From positions 26,331,615-26,395,614 of the forward strand of contig CM043796.1 of assembly GCA_023974075.1 (NCBI GenBank): a stretch of 64,000 nucleotides of DNA, in the 5' to 3' direction. A model generated the notes under the pieces. The model did not search any database. It was given only the letters and a program-made list of their open reading frames with translations, and was not told the DNA's origin. Shown one piece after another: positions 36,790-48,514 of this stretch. A program made the position numbers and the translations under genes. How positions within the stretch are numbered: the stretch's first letter is position 1; each line of letters begins with the position of its first letter. The DNA comes from Chaenocephalus aceratus. Its lineage: Eukaryota; Chordata; Actinopteri; Perciformes; Channichthyidae.

Positions 36790-37415
36790 TGAATCCAGGT
36801 AGGACAGGGTAAAACAAAGGAGACTTCTGTGACATGTTACAAACAACGATCTGACAAAGACCAACATAAGAGCAGCACTTAAATACCAGCAGAACTAATC
36901 ACGAGAGTACCAGGTGAAAATAATCAGACGATCAATCAGGCATGAAAACACAAAGGGTGTTTCTCAATCTCAAGTACGCTTGCTTGGTAGCACATGTCTT
37001 CCGAGCATCTTGCTTCAGAAGCGAAGCAAGAATACTTCCTGGCATTCGGAAAACGAAGAGTGGAACAGGCGAGCAAGTGTGCAGGTATGCGTCATATGAG
37101 AGGTCCCGCCTTACATTTTCCGCAACAGATTTGGGGAAATTGGTCCGACCGTGCGCAAAGCATTGTGGGGATCTTAAGACCGAGGAGTCTACACATGTGC
37201 AGCCTCGACATTTCTCCAAACGAAGTACGCTGGGCTCGGTAGATTTCCAAGTATGCTGGACATTGGAACAGTACTTCGGCGGCACTCGATGACGTAGTAT
37301 GCTTGAAATAGTGGCTCTGGAGCAGCTTTACTCGAGATTGAGAAACACCCAGAGACAGGAAGTAAAAACAGACATTTCACTGGGTGTTTGCAAAATCAAA
37401 CAGGAAACCATGACA
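36790..37415. repeat. 18713-type repeat, split by a TIR element
   Basis: The left part (about 36799-36954) contains TAAGAGCAGCACTTAAATACC, AGCAGAACTAATCACGAG and AGGTGAAAATAATCAG. The right part (37351-37415) ends with AGGAAACCATGACA. The two parts are separated by the 36955-37350 insertion. Confidence 0.6.
36955..37350. mobile_element. TIR element, GGGTGTTTCTCAATCTC family, long copy
   Basis: 396 bp. The ends GGGTGTTTCTCAATCTC and GAGATTGAGAAACACCC are perfect inverted repeats. The outermost bases drift between family members (GGGTG, GGGCC). Overlapping 80-117-codon frames on both strands lie inside the element and carry no known domain. Partial inverted relative at 62557-62660. Confidence 0.85.
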
Positions 37416-37950
37416 GATGATGACAATTTCTGACAATGTTCACACTTTAAAATGCATCCATCTCTGAACAGACTTCCCAAAACCATCTTAAAACACACAT
37501 ATCATATAAACAGAATGATGGGGATTAAAGGATTTGAACTTTGTCCTAACACCTCCCACCTGAACGCAAACCAACACATCATTAGTGAATCCTTCAATTG
37601 AACTTAAAGATCAAACTCACATCCACAGCTCATTAAATATACCGCTGATTAAAAGTTTAACATGCCCACAAGCTTTTGAAGTTAGCATTAGTGGGATTCA
37701 TTACTGTTATGTAATGACTGACATTCCAATTATAATCCCTTACACTACTCGTTTCTAAAACAAATTATCTCATAAGTAAGTTAAGTTGTCCAACACGCAT
37801 TTCATTCCCATAATACTTAATGTACACATTACATTTGAGGAGTCCCTTAAAACCCTGAAATGAGTTATCATTTTACAATTCGTTAATTTATCTATTATAT
37901 TTAATTTATCTATTATTTATTTATGTACATATTCCCTTTTTTTAAGTCCC
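37416..37950. other. No gene recognised
   Basis: AT-rich DNA. Confidence 0.4.
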
Positions 37951-37956
37951 ATTTAT

Positions 37957-38103
37957 TGTTTTTATTGTTTTTATAGTGTCTTGTTGTTTTTATAGTGTCT
38001 TGTTGTTTTTATATTGTCTTGTTGTTTTTATAGTGTCTTGTTGTTTTTATATTGTCTTGTTGTTTTTATATTGTCTTGTTGTTTTTATATTGTCTTGTTG
38101 TTG
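37957..38103. repeat. 19-bp minisatellite in a LINE-like 3' end
   Basis: About seven copies of TTTTTATAGTGTCTTGTTG, with TAGTG/TATTG alternating. Confidence 0.9.
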
Positions 38104-38180
38104 CGTGTTGGCACCTTGAGTCTGTTGTAATTTCGTTGTACTTGTACAATGACAAATAAAGTTCTATCTATCTATCTATT
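38104..38180 (+). repeat. LINE/SINE 3' tail with (ATCT)n
   Basis: TTTCGTTGTACTTGTACAATGACAAATAAAGTTCTATCTATCTATC is a familiar fish non-LTR tail ending in a tetranucleotide run. It continues from the minisatellite and probably shares one element with it. Confidence 0.65.
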
Positions 38181-39249
38181 CTGGGATTATGACCGTCGCC
38201 CCGCTCTGTAAATTAGGAAGGATTATGTTTATAAAATAATTAAAATCTTCAAAATTATCCCTTTAAGGTCAATTTCATGCAAAATTAAATATTTGCAATT
38301 TACAGAAATAAATTACTAACGGCTTTCAGTAGTGGATTGTCTTCCTTCTTTCTTCTTCCCTTTTGTTCTTCACATATAAACCTTTCCTTTACTTCCCATA
38401 AAATACTATAAAGGTTATTTCTGATTAGAGAAGTAATTACATTTAAATAAATCATTCTTCCTCTTAATACAACGATAACATGATTATAAAATGTGATGAC
38501 ACTCAAGTACCCTGTGTTTAGAGGCATTTTAAAATGACTGAGATGAAAACATGAATTGTATTAATCCCATTAGGAACATAGGGTTTTTGCACATGTGTTG
38601 CACTTCATTACAACATGAAACACAGATTAAAAAATAAAAGAGTAAGTCATAAATTACATTAGACACATTTTAATCGCACATTTTTTGCAATATAATATAT
38701 ATTAAAACACATTTAGAAGTATAGACCATGACCATGTTTGAGGTGTTAGCTGGTCTCTATAATCACAGGAATGTATACAGAAAAAAAAACGATTTGAAGA
38801 TCAAAATAAATATCGCAGTTGTCCACAGAATTCAGCTTAATGTGCTAATGTATTTATTACAATTACTGTTTTAATACATATACACTCATTAATTTGAGTG
38901 TATCAAACTGCAAACTTTAACTAAATAAAGTTCATAAATATACATACTAATAATGGTGTTAAATCCTATACATTTAGTGGAGTAAAAGTTACATGTTTTA
39001 ACTGAGATGTAGAGATATAGTGGAGTATCAATTAATAATCATGACCTGGCCACCATGTGAGCTTCTGAATGACTCAGTGATCATGCAGCCTCGCCCCCAG
39101 GCTCGTACACGCCGCCACCTCCAGTCACCCACACTCACACATGTTCACACACATTCACACACACTCACACACTGCAGCTGTCTTCAGGGAGCAGAGTGCA
39201 GCCACACACCAGTTCCTGGAGATACACTATACAGAGAAAAGACTACAAT
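38181..39249. other. Upstream region of the mucin-like gene
   Basis: AT-rich DNA, then a CACA-rich stretch at 39130-39175 just before the proposed first exon. No TATA box I would defend. Confidence 0.4.
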
Positions 39250-42200
39250 ATGAGAGTCAGCCTGCAAACCCTGATAACATGTGAGTAACATTAATGCATG
39301 ATATTTGACGTGGTGACTAGTCTTCCAAACTGATCTCTTTGTCCTTATAGATTTGTCAATGTTTCAAGCATGTCAGAATATGGGGATGAATACATCTAAA
39401 GTTCATCAAGATTATAATTGAATAATTTACTGAAATGTCAGGGAGGTAAAGGGAATGCAGACCACTTTAAAATGTCGACACCTCAACTCCCACGTGTGAA
39501 AAATGTATTTCTTACTATTTATTGTCGCTCTTAACCCTTGCAATTGTTAGAAATCTCTCCAAAAGTTACTTACGTTGCTGCTTGGGGGAGACCTCTTTCC
39601 TATTTACAACTATGTTAGGTTAGTCTAATACTTTGTCACAATTTAAGTTGCAGGTTTTCTCAAGAACAGTTCTTCTACCGGTTGCAAGATAGTGTTGCAA
39701 GATAAATCTCACTTTAAAGGTTATAAATCAATCTCCCAGGCTGGGGTTAATGTTACACAACTGAATGCTTATATATTGTGTCTTGATGACTTTGATGGCA
39801 AGCTCTAAAATCTCTGTTATTTAACAACCGAGTCATGCACATCGGATAGATTTAGTTTTTGTACTCTTCGTGTCTTGGTGATCATTAAACAGATTTGAGT
39901 TGCACTGCTGCACAGAGGCAGGAAATCCTTTGTGACGCTGAACTAACCACCGTGCTGTTTTGAGACCCGTGGTTAGTAATGGAGGTTTTACAACACAGTA
40001 TAATATGTTCTGACTTTTGAAGTTGGTTTCAAGTTATTATTATGAAGTGACTTTCTCTCTAAACTTTTCTAAAAAGACTTAATTGAATGAACAGTGACAA
40101 ACATGCTGACTTCCTATTAATTTAAAAACTGTTAAAGACCCTGCCTCCCTTTTCTATAGCATTCTGCTTCATATGAATGCTAACTGTTAGCCACTCAAGT
40201 ATTGTATTTCTTTACTTTCTAAAAGTGAAGATGAAAGATTTGAAGATAAATGCGTTAGTGGTTCAGCTACTGGACAATGGGAACATGATCATGATCTTTT
40301 CGTTTTTCTACATACAGTAAGCACACTCGGAATAAAGTATTATTTTGTTTTATTGTCAAAATACCAAACAGATCCTGCATTTTAGCCCATGCCTCATTTC
40401 GCTCTATTTGCTCTTTCCAGCCCTGTTTTTGCAGGGGGCTGATTCTGTGAGCTGCAGCTGACCACGCCCCCCTGCATGAGAGGGGAGCGTGCTTTGAGAT
40501 CAGCTGCTGGGCTGCAGCGGGGAGAAGAGGGGGAGAAAATAGATCTCCGTCCTCCGTGTTTTATTCATATATGATTATATATAGTCATTATTCATTTGTT
40601 TTAAAGCTCAATAAATAACAAAGAAGACCTTTGACCGGCACTTTTCTAATTTTGTCCGGAAGATTTAAACTTTGCATGTTGACCGGCTGAAAAAAATCGA
40701 ACTGAAACTCTGCCGCACGGTCCCCTCGTTCCTTGGAAGAGGCGGAGAGGTGGGTGTTTGTCATCTGCTGGTGGACTACCGGAGAGAATTACAGCGAGGG
40801 AGGGATTGCAATGAATAACAGCAGCGGGAGCAAACGCTTGCCTCGGGGAGGGAGAAAAAGAGCCACAGCGGAGAATAAACAGAAGGGCAACCATGGCAAC
40901 CATGCAACGGAAGTCTTCTTCGCTGCTTTTGTGGCAGACTACAGCGCCACTTACAGGCCTGGCATAGGTACTACAGCGTCTCCAGCGCTTTCGAGCGGCA
41001 ATGGCCGGCCGTGGCCCAACCTCTCATTCCCCTGATAGGTGGAGAGTTGACCACTAAGCGCCACTTTTGTGACGTAGAAAATAATTCAAATCTGGGTCAG
41101 TCTGTATCAGATCCGTTGTAGCCCCGTTTTTAGAGATTTGGGTATGGAGGAAAAGAGAGAGGGTTGTGTTTACTGACACTTGGTGCGTTCCCTGGAACAC
41201 CGGGGACACATAGTCATGTATAAAAGACGTACAAAAGTGCATTTTGCATGATAGGTCCCCTTTAATATTGACAATAACAACCGACCGTCGGGGTAGAGCA
41301 TTTGCTTGGCATTTCCAGGTATTTCTCCACTGGTTGGGCCATGTTAACAATACCGTGTCACTGTCACGTTTGAAGGGACGAAATCGTGACATCTTCACGT
41401 CTCCCAGCATGGTAAATCCTCACATGTTCACGTCTTGCCGTGATACCGGGTTGCATTTGTTATATGTATTTGTGAGCATGCTGAGTAAAGTAACCTTAAT
41501 ATACTGTACAGTATGTGTCCCTTTAAGGCCATTTAAGATAATAACCATGCCATCATGATGTCCTAAGAGACTGTGGGGATTATACCTAAATAATAGCTAT
41601 TGTATGCCCATAAATGTGTGAAATGTACTTTAAACTTACGTCTTTTGTCTTGAATTGCAGGTCTTTTGTTGTGCGCTGTAGTAACACTACAGGGGTCCAG
41701 CGCCATCCCCCCGATTACAACTACTCAATCATCTACTGTCCCACATACAAACTCCACCAATCCTATCACTTCAGCTTCTACCACAATTGCAGACAGCACT
41801 GAGGTAAACCGCACACACTTGATTTGTATTTATATACTTATATACTAATAATGGACTAGCTTATCTATAGCCAGTTGAGTAGCACTTGAAATGTGTGGCT
41901 CTATGAAACCTGATGTACTTATATGATTATGTTTTCTTCAAGGTTGTGTCTTCCTGGTCGAAAGTACTTATTGTAAGTCGCTTTGGATAAAAGCGTCAGC
42001 TAAATGCAATGTAATGTAATGTATTTTAAAACAACTAGCCAGTATTCTCTATCTTCTATCTCATTGTTATCCATCTTAACTGGCCCACAGGGAACGACCA
42101 CCACCCAGACCTCCAGCCCTTCAACAACCACTGGCCCCACCACCACCACCACCCAGACCCCCAGCCCTTCAACAACCACTGGCCCCAACACCACCATCAC

Positions 42201-45200
42201 CCTAACCCCCAGCCCTTCAACAACCACTGGCCCCACCACCACCACCACCCAGACCCCCAGCCCTTCAACAACCACTGGCCCCAACACCACCATCACCCTA
42301 ACCCCCAGCCCTTCAACAACCACTGGCCCCAACACCACCACCACCCAGACCCCCAGCCCTTCAACAACCACTGGCCCCACCACCACCACCACCCTAACCC
42401 CCAGCCCTTCAACAACCACTGGCCCCACCACCACCACCACCACCCAGACCCCCAGCACTACAACAACCACTGGCCCCACCACCACCACCACCACCCAGAC
42501 CCCCAGCACTACAACAACCACTGGCCCCACCACCACCACCCAGACCCCCAGCCCTTCAACAACCACTGGTCCCACCACCACCATCCAAACCCCCAGCCCT
42601 TCAACAACCACTGGCACCACCATCGCCACCCAAACCACCACACTGAAACAGGAAGAACACAAGTCCAATGCTCTAAGCTCAGGTATGCATTGTTTCATTA
42701 CAATTTGCTCTAGTAACAGTGTGCACACACAGTGTGTATATACTTACTTTTATTTTACACTCAGTCTAGACCAGCGGTTCCCAACCTTTTTCAACTCAGG
42801 GCCTAGTTAAGAATAAAAAAGAAAAACGTTTGTGGCCCACATTCAAACATAAACAATATGGAGGCTAAATTAAGTTCTGATTGGTCAATTCAGAACATGT
42901 GACACGCTGTTAGTCCAGTAGTAATGACTGTTGCTAAGGAGGATCAAGAAAGAGAAAGGATAAGAGTTTCAAATAAAAATCTTAATAATGAAAATGTTTC
43001 CACAGAAATCATAATGTTCACACAGGTTGGGAACTGCTGCCCTAGACAATAGACCTTTTGAAAAAAGTTTATACTAGGCATAACAACCAACACGGAATAG
43101 GTTCCGTTTCCGTAGTCCACAGAAAAGTGAACCGTACGAAGCATTTCAACCAAAACTATTTTTTTTACGAACCCAACCTGCAAAGTTAGCTCCCAGCGGG
43201 AAACGAAAAAAGAATCCTTGACCTGAACCATGTAAGGAAAGAGAGGATGCAGTCTTGGGCGTACTAGTTACTTTTACAGGTATCTGGTCATAAACTCAAA
43301 CAAAATGTGATGTGATTTGAAGGTGGCTCAGCCAAAAATAATCCAGAACCAAGACTAGCTGTTTAATTAAGACCTTTTTTTAAAAGCACAGTCAAAATAT
43401 ATTGCCATTAAACTGCGAACACTCCATCTGTGTTGAATACCCCACGTTTCATACTGTACATTGCCTAACGCTCAACACACCTTGGAAACCAACAAAGCAC
43501 AGGGGCTCACACCTTTCTGATTGAAAAGCCCATGCATCTGTTCACGCCTCTCTTTGACCCCGTAAAGCAGTGACTGTGTTGATCTATAGTTAATTTTTGA
43601 AAGCAATACTTTTTTTTCAGACTTCCTGGTTTACTTTGCAGGTGAGACTTTAACAGTTGAATCAGTGAAAAAGAACACCAGCTATTTGAAGTGCACCGGT
43701 TAATCCTTTCCTCAACAACTGCCCTAATCTTTGTCATGACATCCGCTCATTGCTACCACATCACTCAGTGTGGCAGAGCAGGCCAATCATTACAGGGTTA
43801 CTTTACTTTTCAGGTTCTGTCAACCCCTTTGAAAACATGGTTAGTTTTATCATATTGGTCGGTTTTAATCATATTGATTTAAACTTTTCAAATACACAGC
43901 CTCTCAGCTCTTCACATCTTGCCATTCTTACTACTTGGTAAGGTGTGTATTTGCCCTGCTCTTAAGTGAGGAATTAAAGCCCCAACAAGTGCAGGTTTGA
44001 GGTGTTTACCTCTAACTAAGTTTGGACTGTGTCCCTGTTATAAAATAACTTCCTTCCCGACATAATTAGAAATTGATGCTGATAATGCATCTGACTCATA
44101 ACTCTTAGGGTGTTTCTCTCTCTCTCTGTCGGTAGTTTTTGAACTTAAGTGTTTCTACCTATGCTTCCATGAGATAAGGACAATTAGACTGATTACAGTA
44201 AACACAGCAATGCTTTTTTTATGTATCAGTTGGCACACACTCTTTGAGGTGACTGAGTTAAGACCCTGGTTCCTCCAACTGAAATGAAACTTAAGAGCCT
44301 GAGTTCCTAGAAAACATCCTGCATGGAAGATATACTGTAGAAAACTGCTGTACTGTAAGGAGAACATTGATCCCATGACGTTGTCTCAAGAAGCATCAGG
44401 TTGACATTTTTGGCTTAAATGAGATGTCTTAAATATTGTTGGGTTGGCTTAAAAGAAAGACAATCCAGGCAATCCAAAATCTAAAGAAAGACATTGTAAG
44501 CAAGGAAAATAATTTAAAGCCTTAGTTTAAGTGGCTACATCATCCAAAATATTTTTTTCTAACATGTTGGCTTCTTACTTTTTACTAAAGTACCCAGTTT
44601 TTACATTTTGGAGTGCCTGGAAGACCTTCCTCTATATCAATTCATTAGTATATTGTTAAATATACAGAGCAATCAGTGATCTGTTATAACCAACATATTG
44701 GATCCATTTCCAACTAGGTACAGACATCCCCTCATCATTAATCATTTGAATAACTTTGTTGGTCCCTGAACTTTCCACGCCATCAATATTTTTGTATTTG
44801 TATTACATTGGTTTATGACCATAAACACATTTCCCATATTGTCACATTTTGAGATATTCAATCTAGACAGTCGAATCGGCATAACAGTCGCTAAAATCCA
44901 CCATACAGTACATGCTTGTTAGAATTATTCCTGCAATGAAAGACTCATTGGTGGCTTGGTCCTTTAATGTCAGAATGTATTTGCCATTAAGCTGACACCT
45001 GGTTTCCTGGTATCATTACCTCCAATGCCTCCAAGGTGTCTCATTTGTATCTGGTATCTTTTTGATTTAATCTCAACTGGTCAGTGCATGTTATTGTTTT
45101 TTTGTTTTCTTGTGGCCTGTACACAACTTTGAACTTCACTTTTCTTTTTGAATGCCTAAGGTTATAATATAGTATTTGCATCAAGATGTAGTTTGTCTGA

Positions 45201-47717
45201 AGTGGTTTCTATGCCAATTAAAATAGAAGGGAGTTTTCCAGACTGAGAAACACAAACCTTTATCTAACACTCCACCCACCAACGCTTAGTGAGTTCAAAG
45301 ATCAGACATTTTAATTCCATGACGAGACTAAGATTGATGATCTACAGTAAACTAAGTCTACAAATATCTGACAGTTCCTCACATATCACTGTAACATTTT
45401 TACAAAGTTACCCATCACTTGCTGTTCCTTCAGCCAAGTGACTTAACACAATGACCTTCGACAGTCGCTGCAAACTGCCTACAATACTTTCCCATGGCTT
45501 TGTTTATGGATGGAATTCTGCTTTTATATAAGAGGAGTGGTCTGTAGTGTCATTTCATCAGTATTATCTTGCACATATAAATAGAGCTCCTTCCTGCTTG
45601 GTCAAGTTTCCAGCAACTAGATTAATAATTAATTCCTAAACTCAAAGGTCAACTTTTTGTCTGGAACAGGAATTATCTTTGGGTCATGGCACGTTGTTGG
45701 GCAAAGACACCATCACGTTATTCTTGATACAGCTAGAGATTTGGCAGGAGACGATTACAGTTGAGGCCATTCACTTACTGTACTTGTTTCTCTCAGCTAT
45801 GAGGCACGTTAAGGCGTGATGACATGCAACCCATGGATTGCACCTCGCACCTTTCCAAATATCGGAGACAATTCTGTGAAGTTGTAGGCCTCAAATTCAT
45901 TCTGAAACCACATTGTTGCCATGTTTTGTTCGGGTCATTGCTCAAATGGTAATCTCTCTGGGTCAGTCCTGCCGTAAACCATTTGTTAAGGACTGTCAAA
46001 TATCCAGAGTATTAGAAATTGACAAAGAACAATGGTTCACACCCGATCAATTCCTATAATCGAATTATCTAACCCTAACCCTAACCCTAGCCCATACATC
46101 TAATTGAATCCCAACTATGATTGACATTCATGTTTGGGATTAAATTGATTTAAAAACTTTTATAAAGATGCAGATGTATTGCCATGGAATTTGATGCGCT
46201 CTTTCACATTGCAGTTAGATGATGGCATGGTCCTTAGAATGTGGTTAAATTACAAGCGTCCAAACTAACACTAAAGAACGGCTAAAGATGGAAGCTACAT
46301 TGCTCTCCTTGTTGTAGTCATGTCTTGTCATGTCGTGTAACAGGCAAAAGAGAAGCAGGATTAGAGATGGTGAAATAAAAACATGATTTTGAATCAGAAG
46401 GAATATCTTCAGACTTATCTTCTATGTCTTTCTCTGTGTCTCATTTCAGGAAGTATTGCAGTGATTATTTGTGTGTTCCTCATCACCGTCATAGCCGTGT
46501 TGGTTGGTCTGTACTACTACAGGATCCGGTGAGTCCATTAGTAGTACATTATTCTACCGTCAATGTACTACAACGTTAGTGATGACATTTTCTGGCAACT
46601 GTTACACACTGGAAAAAATGCTGCTCCAAAAACAAGTTAACAAAAATGAAAACAAGCTGTTTTCACTTAAAATAATTTCAAAATCTGCCAATAGAACATT
46701 TGCTTGGTAAGATTTCTTGAAATAAGAAGGGATATTTAGATAAATCAGATCTTGTAATTAGCTGGGAGAACTTATTTTGAACTATATTTGACCAGAATCA
46801 GGACATTTTGAGATAAGCCGCAAATGCTCAAAAAAAATTCTGTTTTCTGATTTTAGTTGGTGATTTTCTAATAAATATGTAAAAAAATATGTGTTTCATC
46901 TGAGATACAACTCAAAATAAGATTTGTTTACTTAAGAAGATGATGCATTGTCTAAAAACAAGACCCGATATCTCACAGCATTGTTACTTGTGAAGTTATT
47001 GTGTCTTATATCAGGTGTAAAGACATATTATGATTAGATATTAGACAAATATACTTGGCAGGATTTCGAGTTTTTGTAGTGCATCATCCAGTAGATCATA
47101 TTCATATTAAAGTAACAGCAAAACAGCATCAGTGCTCTTAGCATCCCAGAGGAAAGTCAGTCCCTTTTGGGTGAATCAGGCATAGTTCATTCAAATCACA
47201 ATGAAAGATTACTTTTTTCGGATAGTTTTGGTTTTGTTCGTGGATGTTTTTGTTCTCTCAAGCTACTGCTTTCACAATGAAGATGAATGGAGTTTGTTGA
47301 AGAACCAAACGCATGATTGAATTATCTCACCAGGCCGTAACATGTTTTTTTAATAAAGTAAATATGGTGTGATCAGGTCTCATACTGACTGTTCATACCA
47401 GAGAAATGAATAGATAAGATAATATGTACTTTATTGATCCCAAATTGGGAAATGTTTTCGAATAGAAACTGTTCACAACCCAATTGAATTTGACCAATGA
47501 GATTATTTGTATTTCACATGTTCTTAAGACGACGGTCATCAAATCTTTGCTAAAGAATATTTTAGAGGGATTTCTTGTATTTTTCTTCTCAAGTCAACCT
47601 TTTCTCACTCTGTTTTCTGCTCTCCTTCTCCGTTCCAGACGAAGATCTTACAACCATCTTTTGGAAAGCAACGAACACTTTTTTGTAAACTTCAGCAACC
47701 CCATGTATGACCCTTAG
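39250..47717 (+). CDS. Mucin-like type I membrane glycoprotein with FxNPxY tail (5 exons)
   Basis: Proposed coding exons: 39250-39280, 41661-41803, 42091-42682, 46450-46528 and 47639-47717. Intron phases are 1, 0, 1 and 2. All introns are GT-AG and the joined frame is open, giving 307 residues. Residues 1-25 are a good signal peptide (MRVSLQTLIT then LLLCAVVTLQGSSA). 26-58 is Thr/Ser-rich with two N-glycosylation-type sites. Exon 3 (59-255) has 11 Thr/Pro repeats, typical of dense O-glycosylation. 257-277 is a hydrophobic helix followed by RIRRRS stop-transfer charges. The tail ends FSNPMYDP, fitting the FxNPxY signal that binds PTB-domain adaptors in LDL-receptor-family tails. Start choice: the ATG gives the signal peptide only after splicing to exon 2. 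Poly(A) signal AATAAA lies at 47875. I do not recognise the orthologue; PARM1- or podocalyxin-like mucins are alternatives. Splicing is inferred. Confidence 0.82.
40400..41265. mobile_element. DNA-element remnant in intron 1
   Basis: It ends at ATTTTGCATGATAGGTCCCCTTTAA, which matches the terminus of TTAA elements of family B type. The interior phrases (GCAGGGGGCTGATTCTGTGAGCTG, GGAATGCAATGAATAACAGCAGC type, GGTGGAGAGTTGACCACTAAGCGCC) are typical of fish non-autonomous elements. The left terminus was not found, so the left limit is estimated. Open frames at 40646-41410 are inside it and not genes. Confidence 0.55.
41934..42023 (+). repeat. Teleost SINE/L2 3' tail in intron 2
   Basis: TTGTAAGTCGCTTTGGATAAAAGCGTCAGCTAAATG followed by (TAATG)n. 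It ends about 65 bp before the exon 3 acceptor. Confidence 0.8.
42091..42630 (+). repeat. Coding VNTR of the mucin exon
   Basis: Eleven imperfect units of 45-51 bp, each encoding TPSPSTTTGP plus a run of T with Q, L or N variation. Units 8 and 9 have ACTACA in place of CCTTCA, so TPSTTTTTGP. Consensus CAGACCCCCAGCCCTTCAAC. Units remain in frame despite length differences of 3 bp. The opposite-strand open frame is only a mirror of the repeat. Confidence 0.95.
42772..43039. mobile_element. hAT-type element, CAGCGGTTCCCAACC family
   Basis: 268 bp. The ends CAGCGGTTCCCAACCT and AGGTTGGGAACTGCTG form an inverted repeat with one mismatch. Flanking octamers are GTCTAGAC (42764-42771) and CCCTAGAC (43040-43047), six of eight matching, so the target duplication has aged. 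It lies in intron 3 of the mucin-like gene. Confidence 0.85.
43048..46449. other. Remainder of intron 3
   Basis: About 3.4 kb without supported exons. Three CCCTAA units lie at about 46071-46090. Confidence 0.5.
46607..47081. mobile_element. TIR-like repeat in intron 4
   Basis: It begins CACTGGAAAAAATGCT and ends CGAGTTTTTGTAGTG. The interior has AACAAGTTAACAAAAATG, AGACAAATATACTTGGCAGG and TTGCTTGGTAAGATTTCTTG, phrases I know from a widespread fish non-autonomous element. No target duplication found. Confidence 0.6.
47405..47462 (-). repeat. LINE/SINE tail in intron 4
   Basis: AATAGATAAGATAATATGTACTTTATTGATCCCAAATTGGGAAAT is the reverse complement of a common fish 3' end. A related copy lies at 59343-59400. 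Confidence 0.65.
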
Positions 47718-47874
47718 ATCTGAACCTTTGACCTCCGACTACGGAAGAGATCCCATTAACTCAAAGTTCGCAGGAGACCTTCTGATCAGAGTGTGTGCAA
47801 TGTGTGTGGCTAGTGAGTTCAGCACGGTCACTTTTTAAAACTGACATGCAGCCTTGATTAATGCAAAATGCAAA

Positions 47875-47880
47875 AATAAA
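47875..47880 (+). terminator. Poly(A) signal of the mucin-like gene
   Basis: AATAAA 158 bp after the TAG stop. It is the first canonical signal downstream. Confidence 0.7.
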
Positions 47881-47908
47881 TGACTTTTAGCCAAACACTT
47901 TGTGTTGC

Positions 47909-47955
47909 TAGGTGTAGTAACCAAGGTGTAGTAACCAAGGTGTAGTAACCAAGGT
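47909..47955. repeat. 14-bp tandem triplet
   Basis: GGTGTAGTAACCAA repeated three times, just past the poly(A) signal. Confidence 0.9.
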
Positions 47956-48385
47956 AGGACATTTTTACTCAGGTAGCTTTTAAAACAGCTCTGGCCGTAT
48001 TTTCACAGCACAGAATCATATTACTAAAACTCATTATAAACATGTATATCGGGGTATGATGAATTTCTCAGGATACTGGCATCTAGACTTATAAAAACAA
48101 TAGGAAGCCAACCAGGATGCTTGAACAGTAAAACAAATTAAGTGCAATTTATGAAACAAATTAACAGCAGATCAAAAATATTTTAGATTTATCATACAGT
48201 AGATTGTTTTATAGGCAAACAACTGGGGTAATTTGTTCCCACTGAAACGATAAGATGTCCATTGCAAACGTATGTTCACATTCAGTTGAAATATGACTCA
48301 TCTATAAATATGTTGATAATCAAGCAATTCAATTATGTATTTAGAGAAAATGGAGATGCTGTAAAAAAAAAAAAAAAGGGTTAGC

Positions 48386-48411
48386 GCCTTAATCCAATGT
48401 TGGATTAAGGC
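48386..48411. other. Perfect hairpin
   Basis: 12-bp arms GCCTTAATCCAA and TTGGATTAAGGC around a 2-bp loop, 9 bp after a run of about 15 A. No T-run follows; function unknown. Confidence 0.85.
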
Positions 48412-48514
48412 AAATAATTGTTTGATTGAAATGTTGGATTATTCCATCCAAGGACAAACATACAGTCACACACAGTCCATTAAAGTGACTATGAGTTGTT
48501 TTCATATCACACAG

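Noticed and set aside
36932..37292. Overlapping 116-117-codon frames on both strands
   Set aside because: Both lie within a TIR element and show no domain.
40646..41410. Frames of 85-118 codons in intron 1
   Set aside because: Inside a DNA-element remnant with a TTAA-type end; no protein features.
42000..42728. 242-codon minus-strand open frame rich in Val and Gly
   Set aside because: It is the exact mirror of the mucin VNTR; composition follows from the repeat, and the plus strand has the splice sites.
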